Source: Bacteroidales bacterium (GTDB taxonomy: Bacteria; Bacteroidota; Bacteroidia; Bacteroidales; UBA12077). From it: a stretch of 44,573 nucleotides of DNA. A program made the position numbers and the translations under genes. The stretch lies in contig DAOWGM010000142.1 of NCBI GenBank assembly GCA_030637515.1, positions 1 to 44,573 of the forward strand. The letters are read 5' to 3'. How positions within the stretch are numbered: position 1 is the stretch's first letter; each line of letters opens with the position of its first letter. Shown one piece after another: positions 8,943-18,790 of the stretch. The notes under the pieces were generated by a model. It did not search any database and was not told the DNA's origin. It saw only the letters and a list, made by a program, of their open reading frames with translations.

Positions 8943-9887
8943 TTATTCTTGATAAAGTCTACCTTGATATGTGTTTAGTTCCGTAAGTCTTTTTTCAAAT
9001 TTATTCAAAATCTGATCGTTACGAATTAATCCCCAGCCTGGACCAGCCAAAAACCGTGGAGGAACTTCTCCTGCAAATCGCTCAACAACAAATTTCGGAT
9101 TTAATCTTTCTAAAAACTGAATAAAGAACTCAATGTATTCTGGCAATTCAAAAAAGTTGAAATTTTTAGGATGCTCTTTATATTCTTTTTCCATCGCTGT
9201 TCCTTTAATAATCTGTAACTGATGAAATTTAACAGTGTCAAGTGGGAGAGAAGAAATCAATTTAGCTTCCTTTAAAATGTCTTCTTTCGATTCTCCAGGT
9301 AAGCCAAAAATGAAATGAGCTCCGGTTTTTAATCCGTATTGTTTTGTTTTTTCTAATGCTTCAACAGCTTCTTCGAATGTATGTCCGCGATTAATTCTTT
9401 TCAGAGTATCATTATTACACGATTCAATACCGTATTCTAAAATAATGTAGTGTTTCTCAGAAAGCTTTTGGAAGTATTCCAGTTTCTCAGCATCGATACA
9501 ATCGGGTCGTGTTCCGATAACCAGACCGGCAATGCCTTCAATGTTAAGTGCTTCGTCATAAATCTTCTTAAGCTCATTTAGCGGTTTGTAAGTATTCGAA
9601 TACGCCTGAAAGTATGCTAAAAACTTGTTTGCTCTTCTATAACGTTTTTCGTGAAATTCAATTCCCTCATTTATTTGCTGTGTAACCGATTTCTCAGGAA
9701 TACAATACGATGGATTAAACGCATCGTTATTGCAATATGTGCATCCGCCAATACCTTTTGATCCATCACGATTAGGACAGGTAAATCCTGCATCGATAGT
9801 TACTTTTTGTACACGTTCTCCAAATGTGCGTTTAAAGTATTCGCTGTACGAGTTAAATCTTCTGTTATGACCCCAAGGGTATTTCAT
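8943..9887 (-). CDS. YhcC-type radical SAM protein (TIGR01212 family)
   Basis: The 314-residue protein opens with the [19 protein letters not shown] block and carries cysteines 37, 49 and 52 in [17 protein letters not shown], the wide-spaced C-x11-C-x2-C arrangement of the Elp3-like YhcC family that binds the radical SAM 4Fe-4S cluster. A TIM-barrel follows with TRPDCID and [17 protein letters not shown]. The substrate is not established for this family, so none is assigned. It lies between the AddA-like and S23-like genes on the same strand, with about 140 nt of repeat-like spacer to AddA, so co-transcription is possible but not certain. Length is normal. Confidence 0.9.
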   Translation of the reverse strand: MKYPWGHNRRFNSYSEYFKRTFGERVQKVTIDAGFTCPNRDGSKGIGGCTYCNNDAFNPSYCIPEKSVTQQINEGIEFHEKRYRRANKFLAYFQAYSNTYKPLNELKKIYDEALNIEGIAGLVIGTRPDCIDAEKLEYFQKLSEKHYIILEYGIESCNNDTLKRINRGHTFEEAVEALEKTKQYGLKTGAHFIFGLPGESKEDILKEAKLISSLPLDTVKFHQLQIIKGTAMEKEYKEHPKNFNFFELPEYIEFFIQFLERLNPKFVVERFAGEVPPRFLAGPGWGLIRNDQILNKFEKRLTELNTYQGRLYQE

Positions 9888-9944
9888 TATGCTTATTTAC
9901 TGTTTGTTACTGTTGTTCTTAATATTTCACTTCAGTGTTATTTG

Positions 9945-10024
9945 TTACTGCTTCAAGCTTTTTGCTTCAGGCTTCAAGTTTAAATAAAAATGCATGCAGC
10001 TTGTAGCTTATAGCATGTAGCTTT
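9945..10024. repeat. GCTTCAAGC / TGTAGCTTGCAGC-type intergenic repeat
   Basis: The spacer between the AddA-like and YhcC-like genes is made of repeated words (GCTTCAAGC, GCTTCAGGCTTCAAG, GCAGCTTGTAGC, GCATGTAGC). The same words occur at 13351-13430 on the other side of the AddA-like gene, where they form a perfect inverted repeat. The AddA-like gene is therefore flanked by two members of one repeat family. Confidence 0.5.
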
Positions 10025-13000
10025 TTATTCAATCTTTCTAATGAAATTTAAATCAACGTACCAAAGAAATCCTTCTACGGTTTTGTTTTCCATTTTTCTC
10101 AAAATTTCGATATATGATTTTACTTGTTTATGATGTTTTTCTTCTTCCTGCTCACCAAACTTATAATCAATAACAATCGTTTTTTCCTTATTGCTGATTA
10201 CTCTGTCGGGTCGTGCTGTTTTACCCTTAGTCAGAATTACTTCAGCTTCGTTTCTTACTTGCCAATCATCGCTAAACCAAGTTTTTATTTGCTCATTATT
10301 AAGTACTTTTTCAATTTTTTGTTTGATTTCAGATTTTTTATCTGGTGATATTTTTCCTGAAAAGATTAGTTTATCAATAGCCTGAGAAATATCTTTCTCA
10401 GTTTTAATATGTTCAAAAACCTCATGCATCACCTTACCATGATTCACTTTTTCAAAAGGAGCACTTTCCTGTCCGGTAAAGAATGAATTGTCGTGTAATT
10501 TTAACCTTAGTTTATTTTTAATATCAAATGATTCAAATTGATTTAATTCAAATTCGTCGGGTAAGTCTTTTTTAGCGTTTGTGTTCTGTTTTAGCTCTCC
10601 CGATTCAAAGATTTTTGATTCTACATCCCAATGTTCTGCGAAATCAATTAATGTTTTATCCGATGGATAATTTTTAGAGTTCTCATAAGTGAAATGCATC
10701 AGATTGCCTACACTTGTTGCAGGTTTAGGATTTTCTTTAAAAGGAGAGAAGCAAAATAGGTTTTCTTCAGCTCGTGTAAATGCCACGTACAACAAATTCA
10801 AATTATCGACATAAGCATGTAGCTTTTCTTTTTGATATTCGTGCTCAAAAACGGTATTCGTTAATGCTTTTGAATATTTTACAGGAATTAAATCCAACTG
10901 ATTAAATGGTTCTTCATCGGTTTTGCACCATAAAATATTGGTTTGAGTCGGTTTGTGATTAATGTTCCAATCGCAAAATGGTATTATAACATTCTTAAAT
11001 TCAAGTCCTTTTGAACTATGAACGGTTAAAATTCGAATAGCATCCTGATTTTCAGAAACCGATAATGTTTTGTTTTGTCCGTCTTCGTTCCACCAATTAA
11101 CAAAAGTGTGAATATCAGAAGCCGATTTTTTGCTGAAATCCAGAACAATATCCAAAAATGATTTTAAAAATGGGAGTTCTGCTTTTATTTCATTTAGCCT
11201 GAATAATCTGGTGATTCTATCTATTAATTCATAAATCGGAAGTTGTTTAATCTGATCAATTGATTCTATAAATTCTGTAGGAAATAGGTTTTTTAGCCAG
11301 TCCTCATTCTCATCATTTTTATGATTTCGCAACAACTCATGAAGATCAGTATTCTTTTGATCTGCTTGTAGATAGCGTTTATATTCGTATGCAATAAACG
11401 ATAAATTGATTTCATCATTCGGATCAAGAATATATTCGAGGATTGCAACAATAAATTTTACAAGCGATGAATTTGCCAGAAACAAAGAATCGTTCGAAAT
11501 AAAATCAAACTTATAGTTAGACTTGTTCTGGTTTTTATACTCGATAAGTGTGTTTGCAATTGTCTGGCCTTCTTTTCCTGATCTAACTAAAATCGCAATA
11601 TCATTCAAATGATATCCTTTTTCTTGTAGATCTTCAATAATTTTTGGCAGTCTCAGTTTTACTTCATCTTTCCACGAATCATATTCTTTCTCCGATAAAA
11701 AAGTGTGGTTAACGTAACCACCTTCTTTACCATTATTGGATGGAATGTTCTGGAAAACATCTTCGTAAGCTTCAGAAATTTTGGATTCGTATGGATTTGT
11801 AGAATTATCAGACTCTTGAAACTCAGCATTAAAATCTTGCTGAAGAATTTGAGATGTATAGCAAAAAACTGCATTGTTAAAATCGATAATATTTTTCTTG
11901 CTTCGCCAGTTGGTATTTAGCGTCTGTGCTTCAGGTTCATATTGTGCAAAATCTTCCTGAATTTCATCCGAAAGTATTTTCCAGTCACCATTTCGCCAGC
12001 GGTAAATGGATTGCTTAATATCACCAACCACAAGGTTTTTACTTCCTTGCGCCAGACTATTTCCAATTAAAGGTCTAAAATTATTCCATTGTATTTTCGA
12101 TGTATCCTGAAATTCATCAATCATAAAATGCTTGTAAATACTTCCTGTTTTCTCATAAATAAACGGAGAATCGTTATTGTCAATAATAATCTGCAATAGT
12201 TTTGCTGCGTCAGATATCAGAAACAGGTTGTTTTCTTCGCAATATTCCCTGAGTTTTTTGGAAACATCCGATAATATTCCAAGCGTATGAATGAATTTTA
12301 AGATTTCAGTAGACGAATAGTATTGTGTCTTATTTGATTCATAGTAATGTGCAATTTCATTTATCGAATAAAATAATCCATTATCTAATACTTGTTCAAT
12401 AATATCTTTTTTATCACTTTTTTGAGTAAACCATTCCGTATAATCTTCGGTTCCATTTATTGTTCTTGGTTTTAACTCATAATCCTTGTTCTTGATTACC
12501 TTGTTAAAATAATTAGGAACACTTGATTTTCCCCATTTGAAATCTTCAATAACAAGTCCATTGCTTTTAATTAAATCCAAAGCTTTGGTAGCAATGCTGG
12601 TCATGTTATTCTCAAAAATACCTTTGATTTCTTTTAGTTCTTTTATGTAGTTTTTCAGAAAATCTTTATCAGCCATTTTAGCAACTACTTCCTGATTAAA
12701 AGCCTTATAACTTTCCTTGAAAATTTCCTTTGAGAGTTTTAGAATATCATCTTTAAAATCCCACTTATTGCCTTGTTCAATATTATCTGTTGCTAATCCG
12801 GAAAGCCAGGTGAGTAGATCTTTATTTTCATCCAAATCCATGAGCAAATCATCAACTACTTTCGATAAAATTTCGTTCTGATTTAATTCAATGGAATAAC
12901 CAGGCTGAATGCCAACTTCACGTGTAAATGAGCGGATAATTTTTTGAAAGAATTTATCAATTGTGCTAACCGAAAATTTCGAAAAATCATGAAGAAGCAA

Positions 13001-13279
13001 TGTTAATATTTGATTTGATTTGTGTCTTATTTCAGTTTCTGAAAGTTTAAATTCTGCTTTTAAACCCTGCAAATAATCTGATTCAATTCCTTTTGCTAAT
13101 TTATTAAGCTCGCCCAGAATTCTGTTTTTCATTTCGGCTGTCGCTTTATTTGTAAATGTAACAGCTAAAATCCGACGATAGTTTTCACGATGTTTGAACA
13201 ACAACCATAAATACTCTTCGGTAAGTTTAAAAGTTTTTCCTGATCCTGCAGATGCTTTATATATAGTAAGTTGAGACAT
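10025..13279 (-). CDS. AddA/RecB-like UvrD-family helicase-nuclease
   Basis: The 1084-residue protein has all the UvrD/Rep superfamily 1A motifs: Walker A at residues 9-16 (ASAGSGKT), Walker B DEFQDTSKIQW, motif III VGDIKQSIYRWR, motif V TVHSSKGLEFKNV and motif VI LYVAFTRAEE. The C-terminal region has a PD-(D/E)XK nuclease: GKVMHEVFEHI, then RPDRVI and VIDYKFGE. It is the catalytic motor-nuclease subunit expected to work with the AddB-like protein in recombinational repair of double-strand breaks. The ATG at 13279 puts the Walker A motif at the extreme N-terminus, as normal for AddA. The gene diverges from mnmA across a spacer holding a long inverted repeat. It looks intact. Confidence 0.92.
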   Translation of the reverse strand: MSQLTIYKASAGSGKTFKLTEEYLWLLFKHRENYRRILAVTFTNKATAEMKNRILGELNKLAKGIESDYLQGLKAEFKLSETEIRHKSNQILTLLLHDFSKFSVSTIDKFFQKIIRSFTREVGIQPGYSIELNQNEILSKVVDDLLMDLDENKDLLTWLSGLATDNIEQGNKWDFKDDILKLSKEIFKESYKAFNQEVVAKMADKDFLKNYIKELKEIKGIFENNMTSIATKALDLIKSNGLVIEDFKWGKSSVPNYFNKVIKNKDYELKPRTINGTEDYTEWFTQKSDKKDIIEQVLDNGLFYSINEIAHYYESNKTQYYSSTEILKFIHTLGILSDVSKKLREYCEENNLFLISDAAKLLQIIIDNNDSPFIYEKTGSIYKHFMIDEFQDTSKIQWNNFRPLIGNSLAQGSKNLVVGDIKQSIYRWRNGDWKILSDEIQEDFAQYEPEAQTLNTNWRSKKNIIDFNNAVFCYTSQILQQDFNAEFQESDNSTNPYESKISEAYEDVFQNIPSNNGKEGGYVNHTFLSEKEYDSWKDEVKLRLPKIIEDLQEKGYHLNDIAILVRSGKEGQTIANTLIEYKNQNKSNYKFDFISNDSLFLANSSLVKFIVAILEYILDPNDEINLSFIAYEYKRYLQADQKNTDLHELLRNHKNDENEDWLKNLFPTEFIESIDQIKQLPIYELIDRITRLFRLNEIKAELPFLKSFLDIVLDFSKKSASDIHTFVNWWNEDGQNKTLSVSENQDAIRILTVHSSKGLEFKNVIIPFCDWNINHKPTQTNILWCKTDEEPFNQLDLIPVKYSKALTNTVFEHEYQKEKLHAYVDNLNLLYVAFTRAEENLFCFSPFKENPKPATSVGNLMHFTYENSKNYPSDKTLIDFAEHWDVESKIFESGELKQNTNAKKDLPDEFELNQFESFDIKNKLRLKLHDNSFFTGQESAPFEKVNHGKVMHEVFEHIKTEKDISQAIDKLIFSGKISPDKKSEIKQKIEKVLNNEQIKTWFSDDWQVRNEAEVILTKGKTARPDRVISNKEKTIVIDYKFGEQEEEKHHKQVKSYIEILRKMENKTVEGFLWYVDLNFIRKIE

Positions 13280-13355
13280 TGTTTGTGTTCATTAGCTTTT
13301 ATAAAAATAGTTAATTTTTGGTGTTATTTAGTAATATTTGCACTAAAGTGAAAGA

Positions 13356-13428
13356 AGCTTCAAGACATATGCTTCAAGCTTCATGTATATAATAATAATA
13401 TGTAGCTTGCAGCATATGTCTTGAAGCT
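13356..13428. repeat. Perfect 18-nt inverted repeat between addA-like and mnmA genes
   Basis: AGCTTCAAGACATATGCT at 13356-13373 is matched exactly by its reverse complement at 13411-13428, with a 37-nt spacer that carries related words (CTTCAAGCTTCATG, TGTAGCTTGCAGC). The structure could form a cruciform or a long hairpin in a transcript. It belongs to the same word family as the spacer at 9945-10024. No T-run follows, so it is not a standard terminator. Confidence 0.8.
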
Positions 13429-13505
13429 ATTTAATTAAAGTTGGAAGTTCTAAAATGAGCGATACATTCCCTGAGCTTAAGAATTCTATTTTATGAAATA
13501 AATAA

Positions 13506-13513
13506 TATCTTTG
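13506..13513 (+). promoter_or_regulatory. Candidate Bacteroidota -7 box upstream of mnmA
   Basis: TATCTTTG fits the TAnnTTTG consensus of the phylum's primary sigma factor and lies 29 nt before the mnmA ATG. No clear TTTG -33 box is seen at the right spacing, so support is weak. Confidence 0.3.
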
Positions 13514-13542
13514 CATTCGAAATTATTTGAAAGAGGATTGAG

Positions 13543-14709
13543 ATGAAAAAAGTAGTAATTGGAATGTCGGGCGGAGTTGATTCAAGTGTTGCTGCATATC
13601 TGTTAAAACAACAAGGATATGAGGTAATTGGCTTATTCATGAAAAATTGGGACGATGCTTCTGTTACTTTGTCAAGTAGTTGTACTTGGGAAGATGATTT
13701 ACTCTTTGCTGAAATGGTTTCTAAAAAACTGGATATTCCACTACATACAGTCGATTTAAGCGATTTTTACAGAACGCGTGTTGTTGAATATATGTTTGCA
13801 GAATATGAGCGCGGAAGAACTCCAAATCCTGATGTATTGTGTAATCGCGAAATTAAATTTGACGTTTTTATTGATGAGTGCCTAAAATTGGGTGCCGATT
13901 ATGTTGCTACCGGTCATTATTGTCAAAAAGAAACTGTTGAAATAAATGGAAAAGAAACACATCGATTATTAGCTGGAGCTGATCCAAATAAAGATCAGAG
14001 TTATTTTTTATGTCAGTTAAGTCAGAAGCAAATTTCGAAAGCTTTATTTCCAATTGGGGATATTTTGAAACCCGAAGTTCGTAGAATAGCTGAAGAGCTT
14101 GGATTAGCAACTGCAACACGTAAAGATTCACAAGGAATTTGTTTCGTTGGGAAAGTTGATCTTCCAACATTCTTACAGCAAAAACTACAAGCTAAAAAAG
14201 GTGATATCGTTGAAATTCCTGAATCGTATTATGAGAACTTAAATGTTTCTGATGATTTAAAAGAGATCTCAAAAGCATATAAATATAATCGAGAAGATGG
14301 AAAAGTATTAACTGATCATCGTGGAGCGCATTTTTATACTATTGGTCAACGCAAAGGATTAAACATTGGCGGAACAGGAAAACCAATGTATGTTATTGCC
14401 ATTGATGTTGATGAAAATATTGTTTACGTAGGTCGTGGAGATGATCATCCTGGATTATACCGTAAAGCATTATTTATTTCAAATGATGAAATGCATTGGG
14501 TACGTCCTGATCTTGCGTTAAATGTAAAAGAATCAAAAGATTACTTAGTTCGAATCAGGTATCGACAACCATTACAAAAAGGAATCTTAATTGCTAAACC
14601 AGAAGGTTTTTATATTAAGTTTGAAGTACCACAACGTGGTATTGCACCTGGTCAGTTTGCTGCCTGGTACGATCAGAATGAACTTATTGGTTCGGGTGTG
14701 ATTCATTAA
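13543..14709 (+). CDS. mnmA: tRNA-specific 2-thiouridylase MnmA
   Basis: The 388-residue protein has the N-terminal PP-loop SGGVDSS at residues 9-15, which activates the tRNA wobble uridine with ATP, and the two catalytic cysteines Cys100 (PDVLCNREIKFD) and Cys200 (DSQGICFVGK). It makes 2-thiouridine at position 34 of Lys, Glu and Gln tRNAs, with sulfur delivered through a cysteine desulfurase relay. The family hallmarks GHY (125-127), DQSYFL and the C-terminal barrel ending GQFAAWYD are all present; length is normal. The ATG at 13543 has a purine-rich GAGGATTGAG upstream. The adenosyltransferase gene follows on the same strand about 40 nt later, probably co-transcribed but functionally unrelated. 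Confidence 0.97.
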   Translation: MKKVVIGMSGGVDSSVAAYLLKQQGYEVIGLFMKNWDDASVTLSSSCTWEDDLLFAEMVSKKLDIPLHTVDLSDFYRTRVVEYMFAEYERGRTPNPDVLCNREIKFDVFIDECLKLGADYVATGHYCQKETVEINGKETHRLLAGADPNKDQSYFLCQLSQKQISKALFPIGDILKPEVRRIAEELGLATATRKDSQGICFVGKVDLPTFLQQKLQAKKGDIVEIPESYYENLNVSDDLKEISKAYKYNREDGKVLTDHRGAHFYTIGQRKGLNIGGTGKPMYVIAIDVDENIVYVGRGDDHPGLYRKALFISNDEMHWVRPDLALNVKESKDYLVRIRYRQPLQKGILIAKPEGFYIKFEVPQRGIAPGQFAAWYDQNELIGSGVIH

Positions 14710-14751
14710 AACTTGAGAAATAAATCTTCAAGTAAGATAATTCTTAATATT

Positions 14752-15273
14752 ATGCAAAATCAAGGATTCATTCAGGTATATACCGGAAATGGAAAAGGAA
14801 AAACAACTGCTGCTTTAGGACTTGCTCTAAGATCTTATGGTGCAGGCAAAAGAATTTTCATTGGCCAATTCATTAAAGGGAAACATTATAGCGAGTTAGA
14901 TGTAATTAAAAATTCTTTGAAAAATATTGAACTAAAACAATATGGATTAGACTGTTTTATTGTAAATGATCCTGAAGAAAAAGATTTTATTGCTGCTCAA
15001 AAAGGCCTTGAAGAAATGAAAAAGATTATTTTATCGGGCAAATACGATTTAGTGATAATGGATGAGTTGAATATTGCCCTTTACTATAAATTATTTGATA
15101 TTGATCAAGTGTTGGAGATTTTAAAATCCAAGCCAAAGCATGTTGAGATAGTTATTACGGGAAGATATGCACACGAAAGAATCCTTGAAATAGCTGATCT
15201 GGTTACAGAAATGAAAGAGGTAAAACACTACTTTACTAAAGGAATTGAAGCCAGACTTGGTATTGAAATGTAG
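14752..15273 (+). CDS. cobO: Cob(I)yrinic acid a,c-diamide adenosyltransferase (CobO/BtuR family)
   Basis: The product starts MQNQGFIQVYTGNGKGKTTAALG, with the glycine-rich P-loop GNGKGKTT characteristic of CobO/BtuR corrinoid adenosyltransferases, then GQFIKGKHYSE, MDELNIAL and VITGRYA, all family blocks. It transfers the 5'-deoxyadenosyl group of ATP to cobalt in the adenosylcobalamin pathway. I chose the ATG at 14752 (173 residues); a TTG at 14713 would add 13 residues not typical of the family. No other cobalamin biosynthesis gene is in the window, so it may serve salvage or a biosynthetic locus elsewhere. It follows mnmA by 42 nt on the same strand. Confidence 0.9.
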   Translation: MQNQGFIQVYTGNGKGKTTAALGLALRSYGAGKRIFIGQFIKGKHYSELDVIKNSLKNIELKQYGLDCFIVNDPEEKDFIAAQKGLEEMKKIILSGKYDLVIMDELNIALYYKLFDIDQVLEILKSKPKHVEIVITGRYAHERILEIADLVTEMKEVKHYFTKGIEARLGIEM

Positions 15274-15481
15274 AAATTTGGCATTCGGTTTTCAGGATTC
15301 TCTTTATAAATATTGTGATTCATATATACTTATTTGAAATTTCTTGATTCGAGAATAAATTGCTAATATTGTTACCTTTTAGAAATTAGCAAAGAAACTG
15401 GAAATAGAAAGTATAAAAGGTGACGAAGGGAAAAACTTAATCCTTTATTTTAGATGGTTACAGGAAATTATTGGTTGGCGA

Positions 15482-16741
15482 ATGCAAAATATGCAAAATG
15501 CAGATTTTAGCTCTTTCCTAAATCAAATACCAATTCCAAAAGAAAAAGATAAATCTGTATTTAAATCCATTGTAAATGAATATAATCTTAATGAATCTGA
15601 GCAATTGGTTGTTCTTTTAAGTTTAGCTCCTTATTTTTTACCCGGTTTTATAAATTCATTTTTTGATTCCAATTCAACACAACCTAAGCAAGATTTATTC
15701 TTTAATAAAAGTTTAATTAATAAATCAATTTATCCAAGTATAGAAACGGCTATAAGTATACTTGGCGGAACCGATATTGAAAAGCGACAAGAATATTTTC
15801 GACTATTTAATATTGATTCAAAACTTTTTAAAGAGGATTTGATTGCATTACCTGTTCCTCCACATGGTGAACCATTTACACGAGCTACATTAACTCCTGG
15901 GCAAAGTTTTTTGAATAACATTATTTCGGATAAAAACAGAGGTCCTGAATTTTCACACGATTTTCCTGCAACACTAATTGAATCTGATTATTCATGGGAC
16001 GATCTTATTCTTGATTACGAAACCAGAACTCAGTTGCAGGAGATGAAAGAGTGGTTAGATTATGAAAATATTTGCCGACAAAAAGGACTTGACATTGAAA
16101 AGTTTAAATTAGGATACAAATGTTTATTCTTTGGAGTTCCTGGAACAGGAAAAACTTTAGCCGCATCATTAATTGGTAAATTAACAAATCGTAAGGTTTA
16201 CAGAATTGATTTATCGGCTGTAGTTTCAAAATATATTGGAGAAACCGAAAAGAATTTAGCTCGTATTTTTGATCGTGCATCGCACGGAAACTGGATTTTG
16301 TTTTTCGACGAGGCAGATGCTCTTTTTGGTAAGCGTGGAACTACACAAAATGCACACGACCGTTATGCTAATCAGGAAGTATCATATTTGTTGCAGCGAT
16401 TCGAAAATTACGAAGGAGTTTCTATTTTGGCTTCCAACTTTAAGGATAATATCGATACTGCATTTTACAGACGATTCCATAGTATAGTACGGTTTAAAAA
16501 TCCTGAATCTGACGAACGTTTAAGATTATGGGAAGTACATTTGCCAAAGGGATTTGAATTTGCAGAAGATGTTGATTTACATGAAATCTCGCGAAATGTT
16601 AAAATTACAGGAGCGGGTATTTACAACGTTATGCGTCGTTCGTGTATGAAAGCAGTAATAAATAACGACATGCTTATAAAAGGAAGTGATATGCTCGAAT
16701 CGGTAAAAATGGAATTTGCAAAAGAAAATAAGCTAATTTAA
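15482..16741 (+). CDS. AAA+ ATPase of the extracellular contractile injection system (Afp15-like) type
   Basis: The 419-residue protein has one AAA+ module: Walker A GVPGTGKT (218-225), Walker B FFDEAD (Asp276, Glu277) and an arginine pair YRRF near 330. The upstream region (about 1-190) follows the pattern of ATPases that accompany phage-tail-like contractile injection systems (LVVLLSLAPYFLPGFI near 42-57). Such ATPases are thought to assist assembly or loading; that link is from family memory. No sheath, tube, baseplate or spike gene is in the window. Two signal-less peptidase genes follow on the same strand. The frame is open upstream from 15383 and reads protein-like (LYFRWLQEIIGWR before the ATG) but has no ATG, GTG or TTG, so the true N-terminus may be longer or damaged. 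Confidence 0.75.
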   Translation: MQNMQNADFSSFLNQIPIPKEKDKSVFKSIVNEYNLNESEQLVVLLSLAPYFLPGFINSFFDSNSTQPKQDLFFNKSLINKSIYPSIETAISILGGTDIEKRQEYFRLFNIDSKLFKEDLIALPVPPHGEPFTRATLTPGQSFLNNIISDKNRGPEFSHDFPATLIESDYSWDDLILDYETRTQLQEMKEWLDYENICRQKGLDIEKFKLGYKCLFFGVPGTGKTLAASLIGKLTNRKVYRIDLSAVVSKYIGETEKNLARIFDRASHGNWILFFDEADALFGKRGTTQNAHDRYANQEVSYLLQRFENYEGVSILASNFKDNIDTAFYRRFHSIVRFKNPESDERLRLWEVHLPKGFEFAEDVDLHEISRNVKITGAGIYNVMRRSCMKAVINNDMLIKGSDMLESVKMEFAKENKLI

Positions 16742-16866
16742 AATTAGAAGATAAAAGTAAAAAGATAAAAGTCAAAAGTTAAAATTCACAGCTTATTTTA
16801 AAAGTTGGAACATAAAGTATAAAAAAATACTTATTTTTAATTCCCAATAAAGTTAGTTCAAAAGGA

Positions 16867-18786
16867 ATGTTTCAGGAAAAGAGCGATAATACATCTACAG
16901 CCACGGTTAAACAAGCCGAAAAAAGCCCAAAGGAAAAAACGATGTCAACAAGCCATATGAATAGTCTGGCAACAATTGACATTACACAAGCAACTACTTT
17001 AGAGGAGCAGGCAATAATAATGCAAAATAACCTCGAAAATCCAAATTCAGCATCAGCCTTTACAGACAATATTGAAAGCTATTTTCCTGGGAAATATCAG
17101 GAGCATGTAGTGGTTAATGAAGATCAAAAAAAGGAAGAAGAAAAACCAAAACATGAAATAGGTGATGCAGCAAAGGATAAAGAGTTCATGAAAAAAGTTT
17201 TTTCCTATACTGTAAATTTAAAAGGGGCGGTTGGTAAAGGACAAAACAATGATAAGGAAGATGTTAAGTTAGTAGCAGCAAAATTGAACGAGCTTGGATA
17301 TGAAAATGTGCCACAAAAATGTATAGATAAAGGAGAATGGGATGATGGATTAACAACAAACATAAAGAATTTTCAAAATTTCGGAGGTGAAGGTTATTAT
17401 GCCAGAAGAAATTATAAGGAATTAAATAAGTTTAAAGGAATAGTGGGCACAAACGATGCTACATTTAAGGCAATGTTTAGGAATTCAGGATTAGATGCTA
17501 TTTTTATGAATCGAAGTTCGGTAGATTCAAAAATTGATATTGGAAAAACGAAAATAGAAGGTGATGTAGGAAAAGATAAAACAAATAATCCTGAGGATGT
17601 AAAATTGGTAGCTGAATTGTTAGTTGAGAATGAGATTGAAAATGTTCCTGAGGTGTGTTTAGAACAAGGTTTATGGCATGATGATTTAGAAAAAAGCATA
17701 GGAGCATTTCTTCCAAATCAAACTTGGATAGGTCATAATGGGAATAATATAAAGAAGCTTACCAAAAAAAGGAAATCACAAGGCACTCTTAAAGTGATGA
17801 ATTATGATATGAGTACTCAAGAACATTCACCAAGTGAAACAAGAGCTGATTATGACAAAAAGATGGATAAGATTCAGGAGGGGATGGGAATAAAAGAAGG
17901 AGATGATTATAGCATTGTTCTTGAAATTGCAAACAAAGCAGCTACTGATCCGGAATATTTCACTGATTTAACAAAGGATATTGGTGAAAAGTTGACCAAT
18001 ATTGCTTCAAAAAGAAAAGATGGAGACGTTACTTTAAGTCCTGTTCTTGAAGACAGATTGAGTCGGTTTCATAAATTTATGGTAGCTACAGGATTATATG
18101 ATGGCAATATGTTTATTAACGATGGTGCAAGAAGTCCACAAAGGGCTCATAGATGGAGTGTGGAATGGGTAATCGAAAGTCCAAAAGCAAAATCCAAATA
18201 TAAACAAGCGGTAAAAGCTAATCTTATAAAAATGTATGATGATGAAACCTGGCATGATGGTATATATATAAAAGATAAGGATGATAATTATTGGGCAAAA
18301 AAAGATCATTTTTATTCGTATATAGGACCTATCGATCCTGAGTTTAAAACTAAGAAGGAATATGATGATTATAAAAAAGTGAAGAGACTTGAGTATAAAG
18401 GAAAACCTAAAACAGGAATCTTGTGGGATGATGTTGTGTTATTTGTAAAAGAATATTCTGATAAAGTCTTATCAAAGAAAAAAGATGGTAGTTATAGAAA
18501 TGATTCAAGTGCAGCTGCATCAGAAGGTTATTCGGATGCTCTTATGAGAATGCCAAATATGGCGGGTGCTAAACCTAATGTCACAAATCATAAAACAGGA
18601 GAAGCAATTGATATTAATAGTAAAAAATTTGTTATGAAAACCGATGCTATAATTGATTTAATTGCATTACAATTTGGACTTGTTCGAGATGCAAATGCAG
18701 ATGAAACATGGCATTTTGAGATGACAGGAGTTGAGGTTACTAAAGAAAATGAGAAGTATTTAAAAGAAACCGAATCTAAAAAATAA
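16867..18786 (+). CDS. Putative M15-type murein peptidase effector with two peptidoglycan-binding-like repeats
   Basis: The 639-residue protein has no signal peptide; residues 1-100 are polar and charged. Two related repeats, AVGKGQNND...GLTTNIKNFQ (about 121-170) and DVGKDKTNN...LEKSIGAFL (about 233-282), resemble PG_binding_1 modules. The C-terminal half fits a VanY/M15 D,D-peptidase core: DGARSPQRAHRWS (419-431), then NHKTGEAID with His575 and Asp582, and ETWHFE with Glu613 and His616, matching the Zn ligands and catalytic Glu of M15. It likely cuts peptidoglycan peptides. Lacking a signal peptide but acting on the wall, it is a candidate cargo for an injection apparatus; the neighbouring ATPase and the downstream exported protein (4-nt gap) support that. 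The purine-rich AAAAGGA before the ATG is a plausible ribosome site. Confidence 0.72.
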   Translation: MFQEKSDNTSTATVKQAEKSPKEKTMSTSHMNSLATIDITQATTLEEQAIIMQNNLENPNSASAFTDNIESYFPGKYQEHVVVNEDQKKEEEKPKHEIGDAAKDKEFMKKVFSYTVNLKGAVGKGQNNDKEDVKLVAAKLNELGYENVPQKCIDKGEWDDGLTTNIKNFQNFGGEGYYARRNYKELNKFKGIVGTNDATFKAMFRNSGLDAIFMNRSSVDSKIDIGKTKIEGDVGKDKTNNPEDVKLVAELLVENEIENVPEVCLEQGLWHDDLEKSIGAFLPNQTWIGHNGNNIKKLTKKRKSQGTLKVMNYDMSTQEHSPSETRADYDKKMDKIQEGMGIKEGDDYSIVLEIANKAATDPEYFTDLTKDIGEKLTNIASKRKDGDVTLSPVLEDRLSRFHKFMVATGLYDGNMFINDGARSPQRAHRWSVEWVIESPKAKSKYKQAVKANLIKMYDDETWHDGIYIKDKDDNYWAKKDHFYSYIGPIDPEFKTKKEYDDYKKVKRLEYKGKPKTGILWDDVVLFVKEYSDKVLSKKKDGSYRNDSSAAASEGYSDALMRMPNMAGAKPNVTNHKTGEAIDINSKKFVMKTDAIIDLIALQFGLVRDANADETWHFEMTGVEVTKENEKYLKETESKK

Positions 18787-18790
18787 TAAT

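Noticed and set aside
14713..14751. TTG start giving a longer adenosyltransferase
   Set aside because: The extra 13 residues (polar, no conservation expected) precede a normal family N-terminus at the ATG at 14752.
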